From Bacillota bacterium (GTDB lineage: Bacteria > Bacillota > Clostridia > DSM-8532), in the NCBI GenBank assembly GCA_023410885.1, contig JAEYPI010000140.1, positions 1-22,087 of the forward strand: a DNA stretch of 22,087 nucleotides, read 5' to 3'. A model generated the notes under the pieces. The model made no database searches and had not been told where the DNA came from. It worked only from the letters and a program-made list of their open reading frames with translations. Positions 6,106 to 12,589 of the stretch are shown one piece after another (position 1 is the first letter of the stretch; the number at the start of each line of letters is the position of its first letter). A program made the position numbers and the translations under genes.

Positions 6106-8321
6106 ACGCCGTTTCTAAACTTTCACGCGAAGTACGAAGAATGATGAGTGAACGCGTTACCCTGCTCTTTATAGCTTTAGCTGGGTCGAGTGCCATTTGG
6201 TTTAGCCTAAACGCAACGGGAAGGACTGCTTCTGACGCGTATATGGTAAACGCGGCGCAAAACAGCGCATTTTTTTCATCCCTTCTATTCACGCTGCTTT
6301 CTCTCATACAATTTCACAGGGATTATAAGAACAATTCTGACGCCATCGTTCTGACAAGTACGGACGTGGTGCATCATCAGGTGCGGAGAACACTGGCTCT
6401 AATTTGCGTTGCAATGGTCACAACCCTTCTGATTTCTCTGTTTGCGCTTCCGTATGCTGTTTCAAAAACAGGCGATTATTTTCAAATCCCGACCTTTATA
6501 ACAGCATGGTTTCTGATTTTTCTCAATGCGCTTATTTACACCGTACTACTCTCCACCGGTATATATATGCTAACTAAGCAAGTTGGTGTTGCGTTTATAA
6601 TCATGATGGTGCTCATATTGCTCTCGAAGCAGTTTGAAAGTATGGTTATTCTTAACCCCAGTTATCTTTTCTACTGGGTACAAACAACCGCAGACAATTT
6701 TTCCGACCTTGTAACGAACTGGTTTCAGATTGATATGCTATTGTGGAACCGCCTGTTCGGCCTGCTCGTGTCACTGGGGGTATGGGCACTGGGCCTATGC
6801 ACTATCAGACGCTATGGGCGTAGCCTTCTCGGTTCGATTCTTGCTAACTGCCGCCGTATAGGGATACCGATTTTTCTTATTGGCACATTTTTACTTTCCT
6901 TCATTTGCTTTAAGTTTGAGCCCCTATTCGATGATAGTAAGCCCATGGATTTCAGCGGGGCCATAAGCACGGGTACGGGCATAACGGTTCAATACAGTGG
7001 AACACAGGAGGTCGGAAACCCCAACCTGACATTGATTGAGAAGACCTTTGCTTTGGATGTCAACGCTAAGAGTCGGTCGTTATCAGGTGTTGCAAAATAT
7101 AAACTAAAAAATGCCACCGGTGAAGCTCAGTTACTGCCCGTTTTAGTAAATACAGGGCTTAATCTTGACAGTATCCTGATTAACGGCCAGAAGGGAAAAG
7201 CGGTACGTGGCAAAACCGGTGAGAGCAGTACAGTAAACTGGAGCATCGAGATGCCCCCATCGGCAGAATATGAGATAGAAATAGGTTATTCTGGAAGGAT
7301 ATTGAATGACAATACGATCTTACAGCGCGCCATATATGGCATCTCAGATGGGTATGTCAGGCTTGCTGTGGTCGGCGTGTCGCCAAGCTTGGATGTCAAC
7401 GTGTCGGATGACAGCGCTTTTTCTGGCACGCTTATGCTGGACGAGAATTTGGAGCCGGTATTTAATAGGGGAAAAGCGATAAAAAGCGAAGCAAAGGGTG
7501 GAAAGACCCAGTGGCTGTACACGGGAGACTCGGGCGCCCAGGTAACAAGCTTATTTGCAGCTGAGTATATGACCCGAAGCTTTGAGGCTGGGGAACTCGA
7601 TATTGAACTGAAATATTTTAAGAAACATGACAAGTCCATTACAGATATGGATGCAGTAAATGTGATCAAAGCGACAATCGACTATTTCACAGAAGTCTAC
7701 GGCCCTCTGATTTATGACAAGAGCCTTTTAATGCTAGAGCTTCCCGCTTACGTCAGCGGTGGTTTTGCAGGGGGAAACATGAGCGCAATGGACGAGACAA
7801 GCTTTAATGCAGAGGGGTATTTTCCTTCGGGGTCCCATTTGCCTGACACGAATGGCGGTATAGATATCCTTGTTCATGAAATTGCCCATCAGTGGTGGGG
7901 CCTTGCCACCATGCCAACTCAGGATGGCGTCTCTAGCTGGTCGGCTGAGGGAATTACCAGCTACAGTACCTACAGCTTTTTAAAGCATTATCTTGGTGAT
8001 GTATATGTACAGGAGCGATTTATTGATAAGTGGAAACAGGGCTGGGAAACTTACAAGAATGCTTTTTATATTCAACACCCAGAATATCTGGTGAAGCTAT
8101 CGGATACAGATGCGTCCAATATTATGGGGTCATTCCAACAGATAAGATTGTATGACGTTATGCCACTTATACTGCTCAAAGGTGAAGAGGCCCTTGGTGG
8201 AGCAGAGCTATTCCAGAAAAAGCTTTCTGAGCTATATAGGACACATTTGGGCCAACAGGTCACGTACGACGATTTTTTAGCTGTGACCGGACTTTCAAAG
8301 GAGGTGATCGAGCATGAATAA
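6102..8321 (+). CDS. ABC permease fused to an M1-type metallopeptidase domain
   Basis: A 739 aa fusion. Residues 1-270 contain about seven hydrophobic segments (near 18-37, 52-70, 97-120, 128-152, 157-172, 215-236, 252-270), an ABC-2-type permease. The remaining 470 residues resemble the M1 aminopeptidase fold and should lie outside the membrane. The zinc site is HEIAH (His592, Glu593, His596) with Glu616 in WSAEG as third ligand; 19 residues separate His596 and Glu616, against 18 in classical M1 enzymes. The exopeptidase GAMEN motif is not seen; the matching region reads GGFAGGNMSAMDE, so cleavage specificity may differ or the domain may only bind peptides. The start is TTG, four bases overlapping the ATPase stop, with GGAGGGGAGGGA upstream. 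The partner genes suggest a regulated transporter that handles or senses a peptide (inference). Confidence 0.85.
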   Translation: MNAVSKLSREVRRMMSERVTLLFIALAGSSAIWFSLNATGRTASDAYMVNAAQNSAFFSSLLFTLLSLIQFHRDYKNNSDAIVLTSTDVVHHQVRRTLALICVAMVTTLLISLFALPYAVSKTGDYFQIPTFITAWFLIFLNALIYTVLLSTGIYMLTKQVGVAFIIMMVLILLSKQFESMVILNPSYLFYWVQTTADNFSDLVTNWFQIDMLLWNRLFGLLVSLGVWALGLCTIRRYGRSLLGSILANCRRIGIPIFLIGTFLLSFICFKFEPLFDDSKPMDFSGAISTGTGITVQYSGTQEVGNPNLTLIEKTFALDVNAKSRSLSGVAKYKLKNATGEAQLLPVLVNTGLNLDSILINGQKGKAVRGKTGESSTVNWSIEMPPSAEYEIEIGYSGRILNDNTILQRAIYGISDGYVRLAVVGVSPSLDVNVSDDSAFSGTLMLDENLEPVFNRGKAIKSEAKGGKTQWLYTGDSGAQVTSLFAAEYMTRSFEAGELDIELKYFKKHDKSITDMDAVNVIKATIDYFTEVYGPLIYDKSLLMLELPAYVSGGFAGGNMSAMDETSFNAEGYFPSGSHLPDTNGGIDILVHEIAHQWWGLATMPTQDGVSSWSAEGITSYSTYSFLKHYLGDVYVQERFIDKWKQGWETYKNAFYIQHPEYLVKLSDTDASNIMGSFQQIRLYDVMPLILLKGEEALGGAELFQKKLSELYRTHLGQQVTYDDFLAVTGLSKEVIEHE

Positions 8322-9099
8322 GCGTACAGTCTTCAAATATGAAATCAAAAGGCTACTATTCTCAAAAGAATACCTATTGCTGCTATTTGTGACATCCATA
8401 TATTGCGTGTCCCTTCTCCGCAGCATGGTGTTGTATGGCGTTAATTATACCGCTCCGTTTTCTCGATTGACCTTCTTCACCTACTGCGCTTCTTTAGCTC
8501 CGTTTCTTTTCATCCTATTGCTCGTTTTATGCGCAAGACAGTTTAAAGCATCTGAACGAGGAGCAGAGGCCATTATCAAAGCCACGCCCATGCCGCTTCA
8601 TGTATTCCGGCTGCTGAGGTACGGTTCGATTTCATTGGCATTCCTGATTGCCACGGCGCTGCCTGTGATAGCATGCTTCGTGTTTTACCGATTGGTTTTT
8701 GATTATACGGTTGTCGGCCCGCTGCTTGGGCTGGGAGTGCTTTTTCTGTTGCCACCTGCCATCCTCCTGTTCGGTGTCGCTATGCTTTTGGGCTCAAGGA
8801 GAACTGAGGCTATATACATCCTACTGGCGGCAGTTTTGGTTGTGAGTCTTTTTCAGATATTGCTACCGTCTGTTTTCGATATCATTGGAAATGTGGCTAC
8901 CCAGAAGCTTAACACAGGAGCGTATGATTATGCGGTTACGCCTGCTTTTATTAGGGGACGCGTTTTTTTAGCTTTAATTGGAATCGTGTTGATCGTTTTT
9001 TCAACGCTACAGTCTAAAAAGCTGCTACGGCTATTTTGTTGGCAATTTATTTCACATATAGAGAAAAGCAGCGCCAAAAGAAAGCAATCGAAAAAATGA
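8314..9099 (+). CDS. ABC-2-type permease subunit
   Basis: A 261 aa integral membrane protein with about six hydrophobic segments, including LLLLFVTSIYCVSLLRS, FLFILLLVLCA, IATALPVIACFVFY, LLGLGVLFLLPPAILLFGVA, IYILLAAVLVVSLFQ and FLALIGIVLIVF. It has a Lys/Arg-rich cytoplasmic tail (KSSAKRKQSKK). The start ATG at 8314 overlaps the previous gene by eight bases and is preceded by a near-perfect AAAGGAGGTGATC (8297-8309). It has no catalytic motif; it most likely pairs with the M1-fused permease to form the membrane channel with the ATPase. The family assignment rests on topology and context, and the operon ends here. Confidence 0.75.
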   Translation: MNKRTVFKYEIKRLLFSKEYLLLLFVTSIYCVSLLRSMVLYGVNYTAPFSRLTFFTYCASLAPFLFILLLVLCARQFKASERGAEAIIKATPMPLHVFRLLRYGSISLAFLIATALPVIACFVFYRLVFDYTVVGPLLGLGVLFLLPPAILLFGVAMLLGSRRTEAIYILLAAVLVVSLFQILLPSVFDIIGNVATQKLNTGAYDYAVTPAFIRGRVFLALIGIVLIVFSTLQSKKLLRLFCWQFISHIEKSSAKRKQSKK

Positions 9100-9359
9100 A
9101 AGCTCAGGATCTGCAATAGTATCTGCTGGATGAATATATGCGAGGTCCAGTTTATCTACTCATAGTATTACAGGATTATGTCTGTTACACGCTGGAAGCG
9201 GTAAGCCCTGCTCTTTCGGGAGATAGCAGAGCTGCTCCCATTCTTAGAAAATCACGTTCTTGGCGGTTTAGAGGTACAACATGATCCAAGCTACGATAGA
9301 AGGAGAAGCCACTGAATGTTTCAGAACAGGTGCCGGTAGCGGCGCACAATCCACAAGCA
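9100..9359. other. Non-genic stretch, probable decayed sequence
   Basis: These 260 bases contain no intact gene. One plus-strand frame is open from about 9120 to a TGA at 9282-9284 (LEAVSPALSGDSRAAP and onward), then broken by TGA and TAG, after which KEKPLNVSEQVPVAAHN runs into the intron maturase remnant. I do not recognise these peptides. A minus-strand frame at 9185-9436 overlaps the same bases and has no family look. The region reads as decayed mobile or host sequence upstream of the intron relic. Confidence 0.4.
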
Positions 9360-9535
9360 GCCAAATATTCATTAGATTGTGTAGACAGGCGTTTGGTCAA
9401 ATGGGCAATGTGCAAATTTAAAGGTTTCGAGGACACAGAAAGAGAGAGGAAACGTGGCTATCTGAAGTGAAAAAGAGAGAGCCCAATCTATTTGCACACT
9501 GGCAATACCGTAAAAGGTATGTTGTACGAAGTTGA
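9360..9535 (+). pseudogene. C-terminal remnant of a group II intron maturase/reverse transcriptase
   Basis: Two frames join to give the well-known C-terminus of intron-encoded maturases. The first frame (9363-9422) reads KYSLDCVDRRLVKWAMCKFK. The second (9422-9535) reads RFRGHRKREETWLSEVKK and then REPNLFAHWQYRKRYVVRS before a TGA. The frames meet at a one-base deletion inside an A/T tract around 9420. The catalytic reverse-transcriptase part (YADD region) is absent. Directly downstream lie intron RNA domains V and VI, in the normal order, which supports the call. Confidence 0.7.
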
Positions 9536-9542
9536 ATGATAA

Positions 9543-9576
9543 GAGCCGGATGAAAGGAGTCTTTCAAGTCCGGTTC
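9543..9576 (+). ncRNA. Group II intron domain V
   Basis: A 34-base element with the exact domain V architecture: 8-bp lower stem (GAGCCGGA with TCCGGTTC), 2-base bulge (AG), 6-bp upper stem (TGAAAG with CTTTCA) and a 4-base loop (GAGT in place of the common GAAA). The catalytic AGC triad is in the lower stem (9544-9546). It lies eight bases after the maturase stop codon. Confidence 0.82.
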
Positions 9577-9577
9577 C

Positions 9578-9655
9578 GTGAGAAGTTGAGGGTGAAAATC
9601 CATTGGCTTACTCATCTGAGAGCCTTGGGGTGAAAACTCCCTTTGGCTACTCGAT
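9578..9655 (+). repeat. Two tandem domain VI-like copies of the intron 3' end
   Basis: Copy 1 (9578-9615, 38 bases) and copy 2 (9616-9655, 40 bases) align along their whole length: TGAGA, then TTG-GGGTGAAAA, then TCC, TTGGCT, ACTC and AT. Each folds as a domain VI stem with the branch-point adenosine bulged before CTC (CTT-A-CTC in copy 1, GGCT-A-CTC in copy 2). Group II introns normally have one. Confidence 0.65.
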
Positions 9656-9699
9656 TGGGAGGTCGGGAATTGGAATAATCAATTCCCACCTACCCGATC
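9653..9699. repeat. Long imperfect inverted repeat after the intron relic
   Basis: Perfect core GGGAATTG (9665-9672) and CAATTCCC (9680-9687) around a 7-base loop, extended by GATTGGGAGGT (9653-9663) against ACCTACCCGATC (9688-9699) with small bulges. No T-run follows on either strand, so terminator function is doubtful. It could be a target hairpin beside the intron or a small repeat element. Confidence 0.4.
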
Positions 9700-9756
9700 T
9701 TGTTGGATATAAAGTATGTGGATTTACTCAATTGTTGCTAAGCGTTTCATATACAG

Positions 9757-9779
9757 CACCTCATATCAAGTATCAGGTG
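9757..9779 (-). terminator. Weak terminator candidate after the C69 gene
   Basis: On the minus strand CACCTGATA and TATGAGGTG pair (one mismatch) around CTTGA, beginning four bases after the stop codon of the C69 hydrolase gene. No U-tract follows, so it may be only a 3'-end hairpin. Confidence 0.3.
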
Positions 9780-9783
9780 TTGT

Positions 9784-11160
9784 TTAGATAAACAGCGGCA
9801 TGGAAACTCTGGCGCTGTATTGTTCTAGGAACTCCTTTCTCATTCCATAGGAACCGCCCTCTGAATTGACGGTTCTGCATATTTCATCTGCAAGCTGTGT
9901 AACTGTATTGAACATCTCCTCCGCGCACTGTGCCATAAGCTGCTGCAGCAGAGCCTTGCTGTCCAAAGCGCGTCCTTGTTCCATCATAGCACACGCGTCC
10001 TGTTCTGCCGCGGAAGCCAAAGATTCAAAACGATGATCAAGACGGAGCAATTCGCTGCGCACCTTAACACCGAATCGCTGCTCGTCGACGCTGACCGCCA
10101 TGGCCAGCCTTTCCGTAGCCCACCAAAGTGAGCGCGCATCAAAACTGCCCGTACCAATGGAAATCATTTCAGGCAATTCTCCTGTCCAGTATACAGGCAA
10201 ATACACCGAGCAGCAGGGGACGGAGGGAGCATACCTGCATACTATCCCAAGCTGTTCATTGTATGTGCACAATAGTGAGGCTGCCGTCTGGCAGTCATCC
10301 CAGGTCATGGCATGCATGCATATGGAAATGCAGCTGCCGTAACAGCCTCCAAATCGGGGTGCAGTCAGTTCACCCTCATAGTGGTCACGGAAGATGTTTT
10401 TCACATCTTCGGCGCACATAGGTTTGGCAGCCTGTCCCATCAGCTGACGAAGTCTGTTCCATCTGACAAAGGCTTCCCTTTGAAGCGGAGCGGGGGCTAT
10501 ATAAGCTCTTGTAAAATCAAATACCTCGTTTACACCTATAAAGCGGTGGTTGCGTGCATATTGCTCCAAGCCGTCAGAGCAAAGATCAAAGGACTGTCCT
10601 ATGGTATAACTATTGGAAATTGCTGCCCAGTCGGTCACTCTTTTTGCTGCCCAGTGCCGTCCTGCGGTCTCCAAAAGCCAAATTTCCTTGGGGTCAACCA
10701 ACATGAAAGAATTCTCGTACCGTTTATCAAAAAGCATGCTGGCGTTGGCGTTTTGCCCGTATTCTTTTAGTAGGGAAGCGATTATGTCTATTCCCTGCCG
10801 CGCTGTTGCAGCTCGTTCTAGTGCAAGACGGAGCATGTCCATGCCCAGCAGACCTTCTTCTGTTTCCTCTTCGCAACGCGATCCCTCAGCTTCGTTTCCA
10901 ATCGCAAGGCCGCATTCGTTTACCCCTATTTCATAACCCCAGATCCAATAGGGCTGGCATCCCATGGTTGCGTAGGTATGCTTGACCTGGGGGATGGTTA
11001 AATGTGTGCATTTCACCATATCTCCGGGGGCGTGCTCTGCGGCATCATAAAAAACAAGCGGTTGCGCCTCACCAAGAGGACGATCGCTGTTTTTGCCGAA
11101 AAAATTCTGATTGCTGGAAAAGTACCCTTTATCAATGGATAGTGTATCGCAAGAATTCAT
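9784..11160 (-). CDS. Secernin-type C69 family Ntn hydrolase (probable dipeptidase/amidase)
   Basis: A 458 aa protein of the peptidase C69/secernin group, N-terminal-nucleophile hydrolases that cleave amide bonds, usually dipeptides. The N-terminus MNSCDTL places the nucleophile at Cys4, needing removal of only three residues. The family block FFGKNSDRP follows at about 20-28, then IWGYEIGVNECGLAIGNEA (72-90, close to the secernin WG-E-GANE-G--IGNEA block) and GLLGMDMLRLALERA. There is no signal peptide, so it should be cytoplasmic. The ribosome binding site AGAAGGAGG lies 5-6 bases before the ATG and a strong promoter lies at 11270-11299. It is on the same strand as lysR and close to a peptide importer operon, which fits hydrolysis of an imported peptide or amide. 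The exact substrate cannot be read from the sequence; related C69 enzymes include PepD and penicillin-acylase-like hydrolases. Confidence 0.8.
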   Translation of the reverse strand: MNSCDTLSIDKGYFSSNQNFFGKNSDRPLGEAQPLVFYDAAEHAPGDMVKCTHLTIPQVKHTYATMGCQPYWIWGYEIGVNECGLAIGNEAEGSRCEEETEEGLLGMDMLRLALERAATARQGIDIIASLLKEYGQNANASMLFDKRYENSFMLVDPKEIWLLETAGRHWAAKRVTDWAAISNSYTIGQSFDLCSDGLEQYARNHRFIGVNEVFDFTRAYIAPAPLQREAFVRWNRLRQLMGQAAKPMCAEDVKNIFRDHYEGELTAPRFGGCYGSCISICMHAMTWDDCQTAASLLCTYNEQLGIVCRYAPSVPCCSVYLPVYWTGELPEMISIGTGSFDARSLWWATERLAMAVSVDEQRFGVKVRSELLRLDHRFESLASAAEQDACAMMEQGRALDSKALLQQLMAQCAEEMFNTVTQLADEICRTVNSEGGSYGMRKEFLEQYSARVSMPLFI

Positions 11161-11269
11161 TGTGAGCCTCCTTCTAAATTGTCCGGAATTGCAATATCGG
11201 GGTATCTAAAAGCAGGAAACACAAAACCATGTATCAAAATAGGCAGCACCACACGCATGCTGTTGCTTA

Positions 11270-11299
11270 ATCATAGTTTATAGACGGGAACTTTGTCAA
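11270..11299 (-). promoter_or_regulatory. Strong sigma-A-type promoter of the C69 gene
   Basis: Minus-strand -35 TTGACA (11294-11299, perfect) and -10 TATGAT (11270-11275) with an 18-base spacer, giving a leader of about 100 bases. The C69 gene can thus be expressed independently of lysR upstream. Confidence 0.7.
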
Positions 11300-11335
11300 T
11301 AGTTGGGTGATGGTTCAGCTTGGAGGCCGGCGTGG

Positions 11336-12259
11336 TCATACCGGAAGATGTGAATGCAGATATTCACGGAAGGAATCAATATAGATTCGTGCGTTTGATG
11401 ACAGCTTGTCTCTTGAAATGTAAGCTACTACATTTTCAAAAGATGAATAAGATGAGTTGATACGGAAAAAGCGAACCGGAGTCTCCGGAGAAACCGGGGT
11501 TGCGTATACAAAAGAGATAAAGCCGACAGCACCTAAGACTTGGATGTTTGTATATACGCGTTCCCAAACTGTCGTGTTGGCGATGACATGAGGGGTCAAG
11601 TCGGCCTCTTTGCACATTTTTATGCAGTTTGGAGTAATAAAGGGATTGTTAATCATTACAAACGGATCGTTTTTAAAGTTGGCCAAATCGACGACAGGAT
11701 AATTGTTGCCGGCGGTTACGGGATATTTTGCGCATACAGGATGCGATGAAGGTACGGCGAGAAACAGCTGCTCTGTAAAAAGAGTCTCATACTGCAATTC
11801 GCTATGATAAAGTGGGGATCGTGTGAAGCAAAAATCGATCTTACCGTCCACGGTCATCTGCTCAATTACCGCAGCGACATCTTCTACTATTTCCACATCA
11901 AACGGATATTTGCTCGGATTGTTTTTAACTTGATTCTGGTACGATAAAAAACGAGAAAAGAATGACAAAGCGCCTATGCGCATGTGTTGTTTATCCATGT
12001 GCCGGAGGAGTTTTACATTGGAATAAAACTGATTGTACATATCAACAAGGGGCTGAGCTTTTTCAATAAAGGCAAGACATGCTTTTGTAGGCAGCACCTG
12101 TCGGTTGTTGCGGAAGAAAAGCGTGATGCCCAACTCCGCTTCAAGCTTTGCTATGGACTGACTGACCGCAGACTGCGTGATATAGAGTTTTGCGGCTGCC
12201 TTGGAAAAGCTTTTTTCCTTTACAATGGTCAGCACATTCAGGATATCCTGAAAATTCAT
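11336..12259 (-). CDS. LysR-family transcriptional regulator
   Basis: A 307 aa LysR-type regulator. The N-terminal helix-turn-helix reads FQDILNVLTIVKEKSFSKAA, then LYITQSAVSQSIAKLEAELG and LFFRNNRQVLPT (about 3-62). The co-inducer domain follows (about 90-295), with DFCFTRSPLYHSELQYETLF, LFLAVPSSHPV and NDPFVMINNPFITPN. I choose ATG at 12257-12259 because GAGG lies eight bases upstream and MNFQDILN is the usual LysR N-terminus; a frame extending to 12304 would add 15 residues without a ribosome binding site. It is divergent from the oligopeptide transporter operon with a shared promoter region, the classical arrangement for a LysR protein controlling its neighbour. The co-inducer is presumably a substrate or product of that operon (inference). 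Confidence 0.9.
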   Translation of the reverse strand: MNFQDILNVLTIVKEKSFSKAAAKLYITQSAVSQSIAKLEAELGITLFFRNNRQVLPTKACLAFIEKAQPLVDMYNQFYSNVKLLRHMDKQHMRIGALSFFSRFLSYQNQVKNNPSKYPFDVEIVEDVAAVIEQMTVDGKIDFCFTRSPLYHSELQYETLFTEQLFLAVPSSHPVCAKYPVTAGNNYPVVDLANFKNDPFVMINNPFITPNCIKMCKEADLTPHVIANTTVWERVYTNIQVLGAVGFISFVYATPVSPETPVRFFRINSSYSSFENVVAYISRDKLSSNARIYIDSFREYLHSHLPV

Positions 12260-12328
12260 GAAGATAACCTCATTTATAATTTGAGATAATACGAGGCCGG
12301 ACATATACTTCGTGCATTAGCTGTACTA

Positions 12329-12357
12329 ATAATACTATAATAAGTACTTGTTTGCAA
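12329..12357 (-). promoter_or_regulatory. lysR promoter
   Basis: Minus-strand -35 TTGCAA (12352-12357), 17-base spacer, -10 TATTAT (12329-12334), giving a leader of about 60 bases. The -35 is palindromic and is the same six bases used by the divergent operon promoter. The flanking imperfect palindrome around GTACT (12323-12327) and AGTAC (12343-12347) could be a LysR site. Confidence 0.55.
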
Positions 12358-12381
12358 TAATCAAGCGCTATCTGCTATAGT
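12352..12381 (+). promoter_or_regulatory. Promoter of the peptide-transporter/GDPD operon
   Basis: Plus-strand -35 TTGCAA (12352-12357), 18-base spacer, -10 TATAGT (12376-12381). The -35 is weak (4 of 6) and the -10 good (5 of 6), as expected for an activated promoter. Transcription would begin near 12388. Confidence 0.55.
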
Positions 12382-12387
12382 TAGTTA

Positions 12388-12589
12388 ACAAGAAGCACAC
12401 ATAAATGTATCGAAAAAAGTCATAAAAGTCGTTAATTTGGAGGGAAAAGAGCACCGAATAACGCAAATGCTTGCACAGATGGATGGCAGGATAACAGCAA
12501 AGACGACATTTTAGCAGCACCTACTTGTACACACTTAGTAAGCTTTCTCATAGTTCTTGTTTCGACAAAAAAAAAAAGGAGAAAACTGC
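12388..12589 (+). other. Long 5' leader of the transporter operon
   Basis: About 200 bases between the predicted start of transcription and the first gene. It holds an unused GGAGGG (12440-12445) with no start codon at working distance, a possible 14-codon frame from ATG 12469 without ribosome binding site, and an 11-A run (12567-12577) joined to the operative AGGAGA. I recognise no known riboswitch class. Confidence 0.35.

Larger units (their letters stand above)
9360..9655 (+). mobile_element. 3' fragment of a group II intron
   Basis: The order maturase C-terminus, domain V, domain VI is that of the 3' third of a bacterial group II intron. The 5' part (domains I-III, the GTGYG start and the reverse transcriptase) is not present in the window, so this copy cannot splice or move by itself. 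The expected 3' splice site would be after CTCAT at 9615 or after CTCGAT at 9655, because domain VI is present twice. Confidence 0.7.

Noticed and set aside
9185..9436. An 83-codon minus-strand open frame over the intron-relic region
   Set aside because: It overlaps the plus-strand maturase remnant, has no ribosome binding site or recognisable domain, and its composition (Cys/Ser/Arg mix) is that of an antisense shadow.
9653..9699. Inverted repeat read as an intrinsic terminator for the C69 gene or the ABC operon
   Set aside because: No T-run follows on either strand, and it is over 80 bases from one stop and over 550 from the other; listed only as a repeat.
12388..12589. Possible known riboswitch in the operon leader
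   Set aside because: I could not match any consensus core (for example glycine, SAM, lysine or T-box) by eye.
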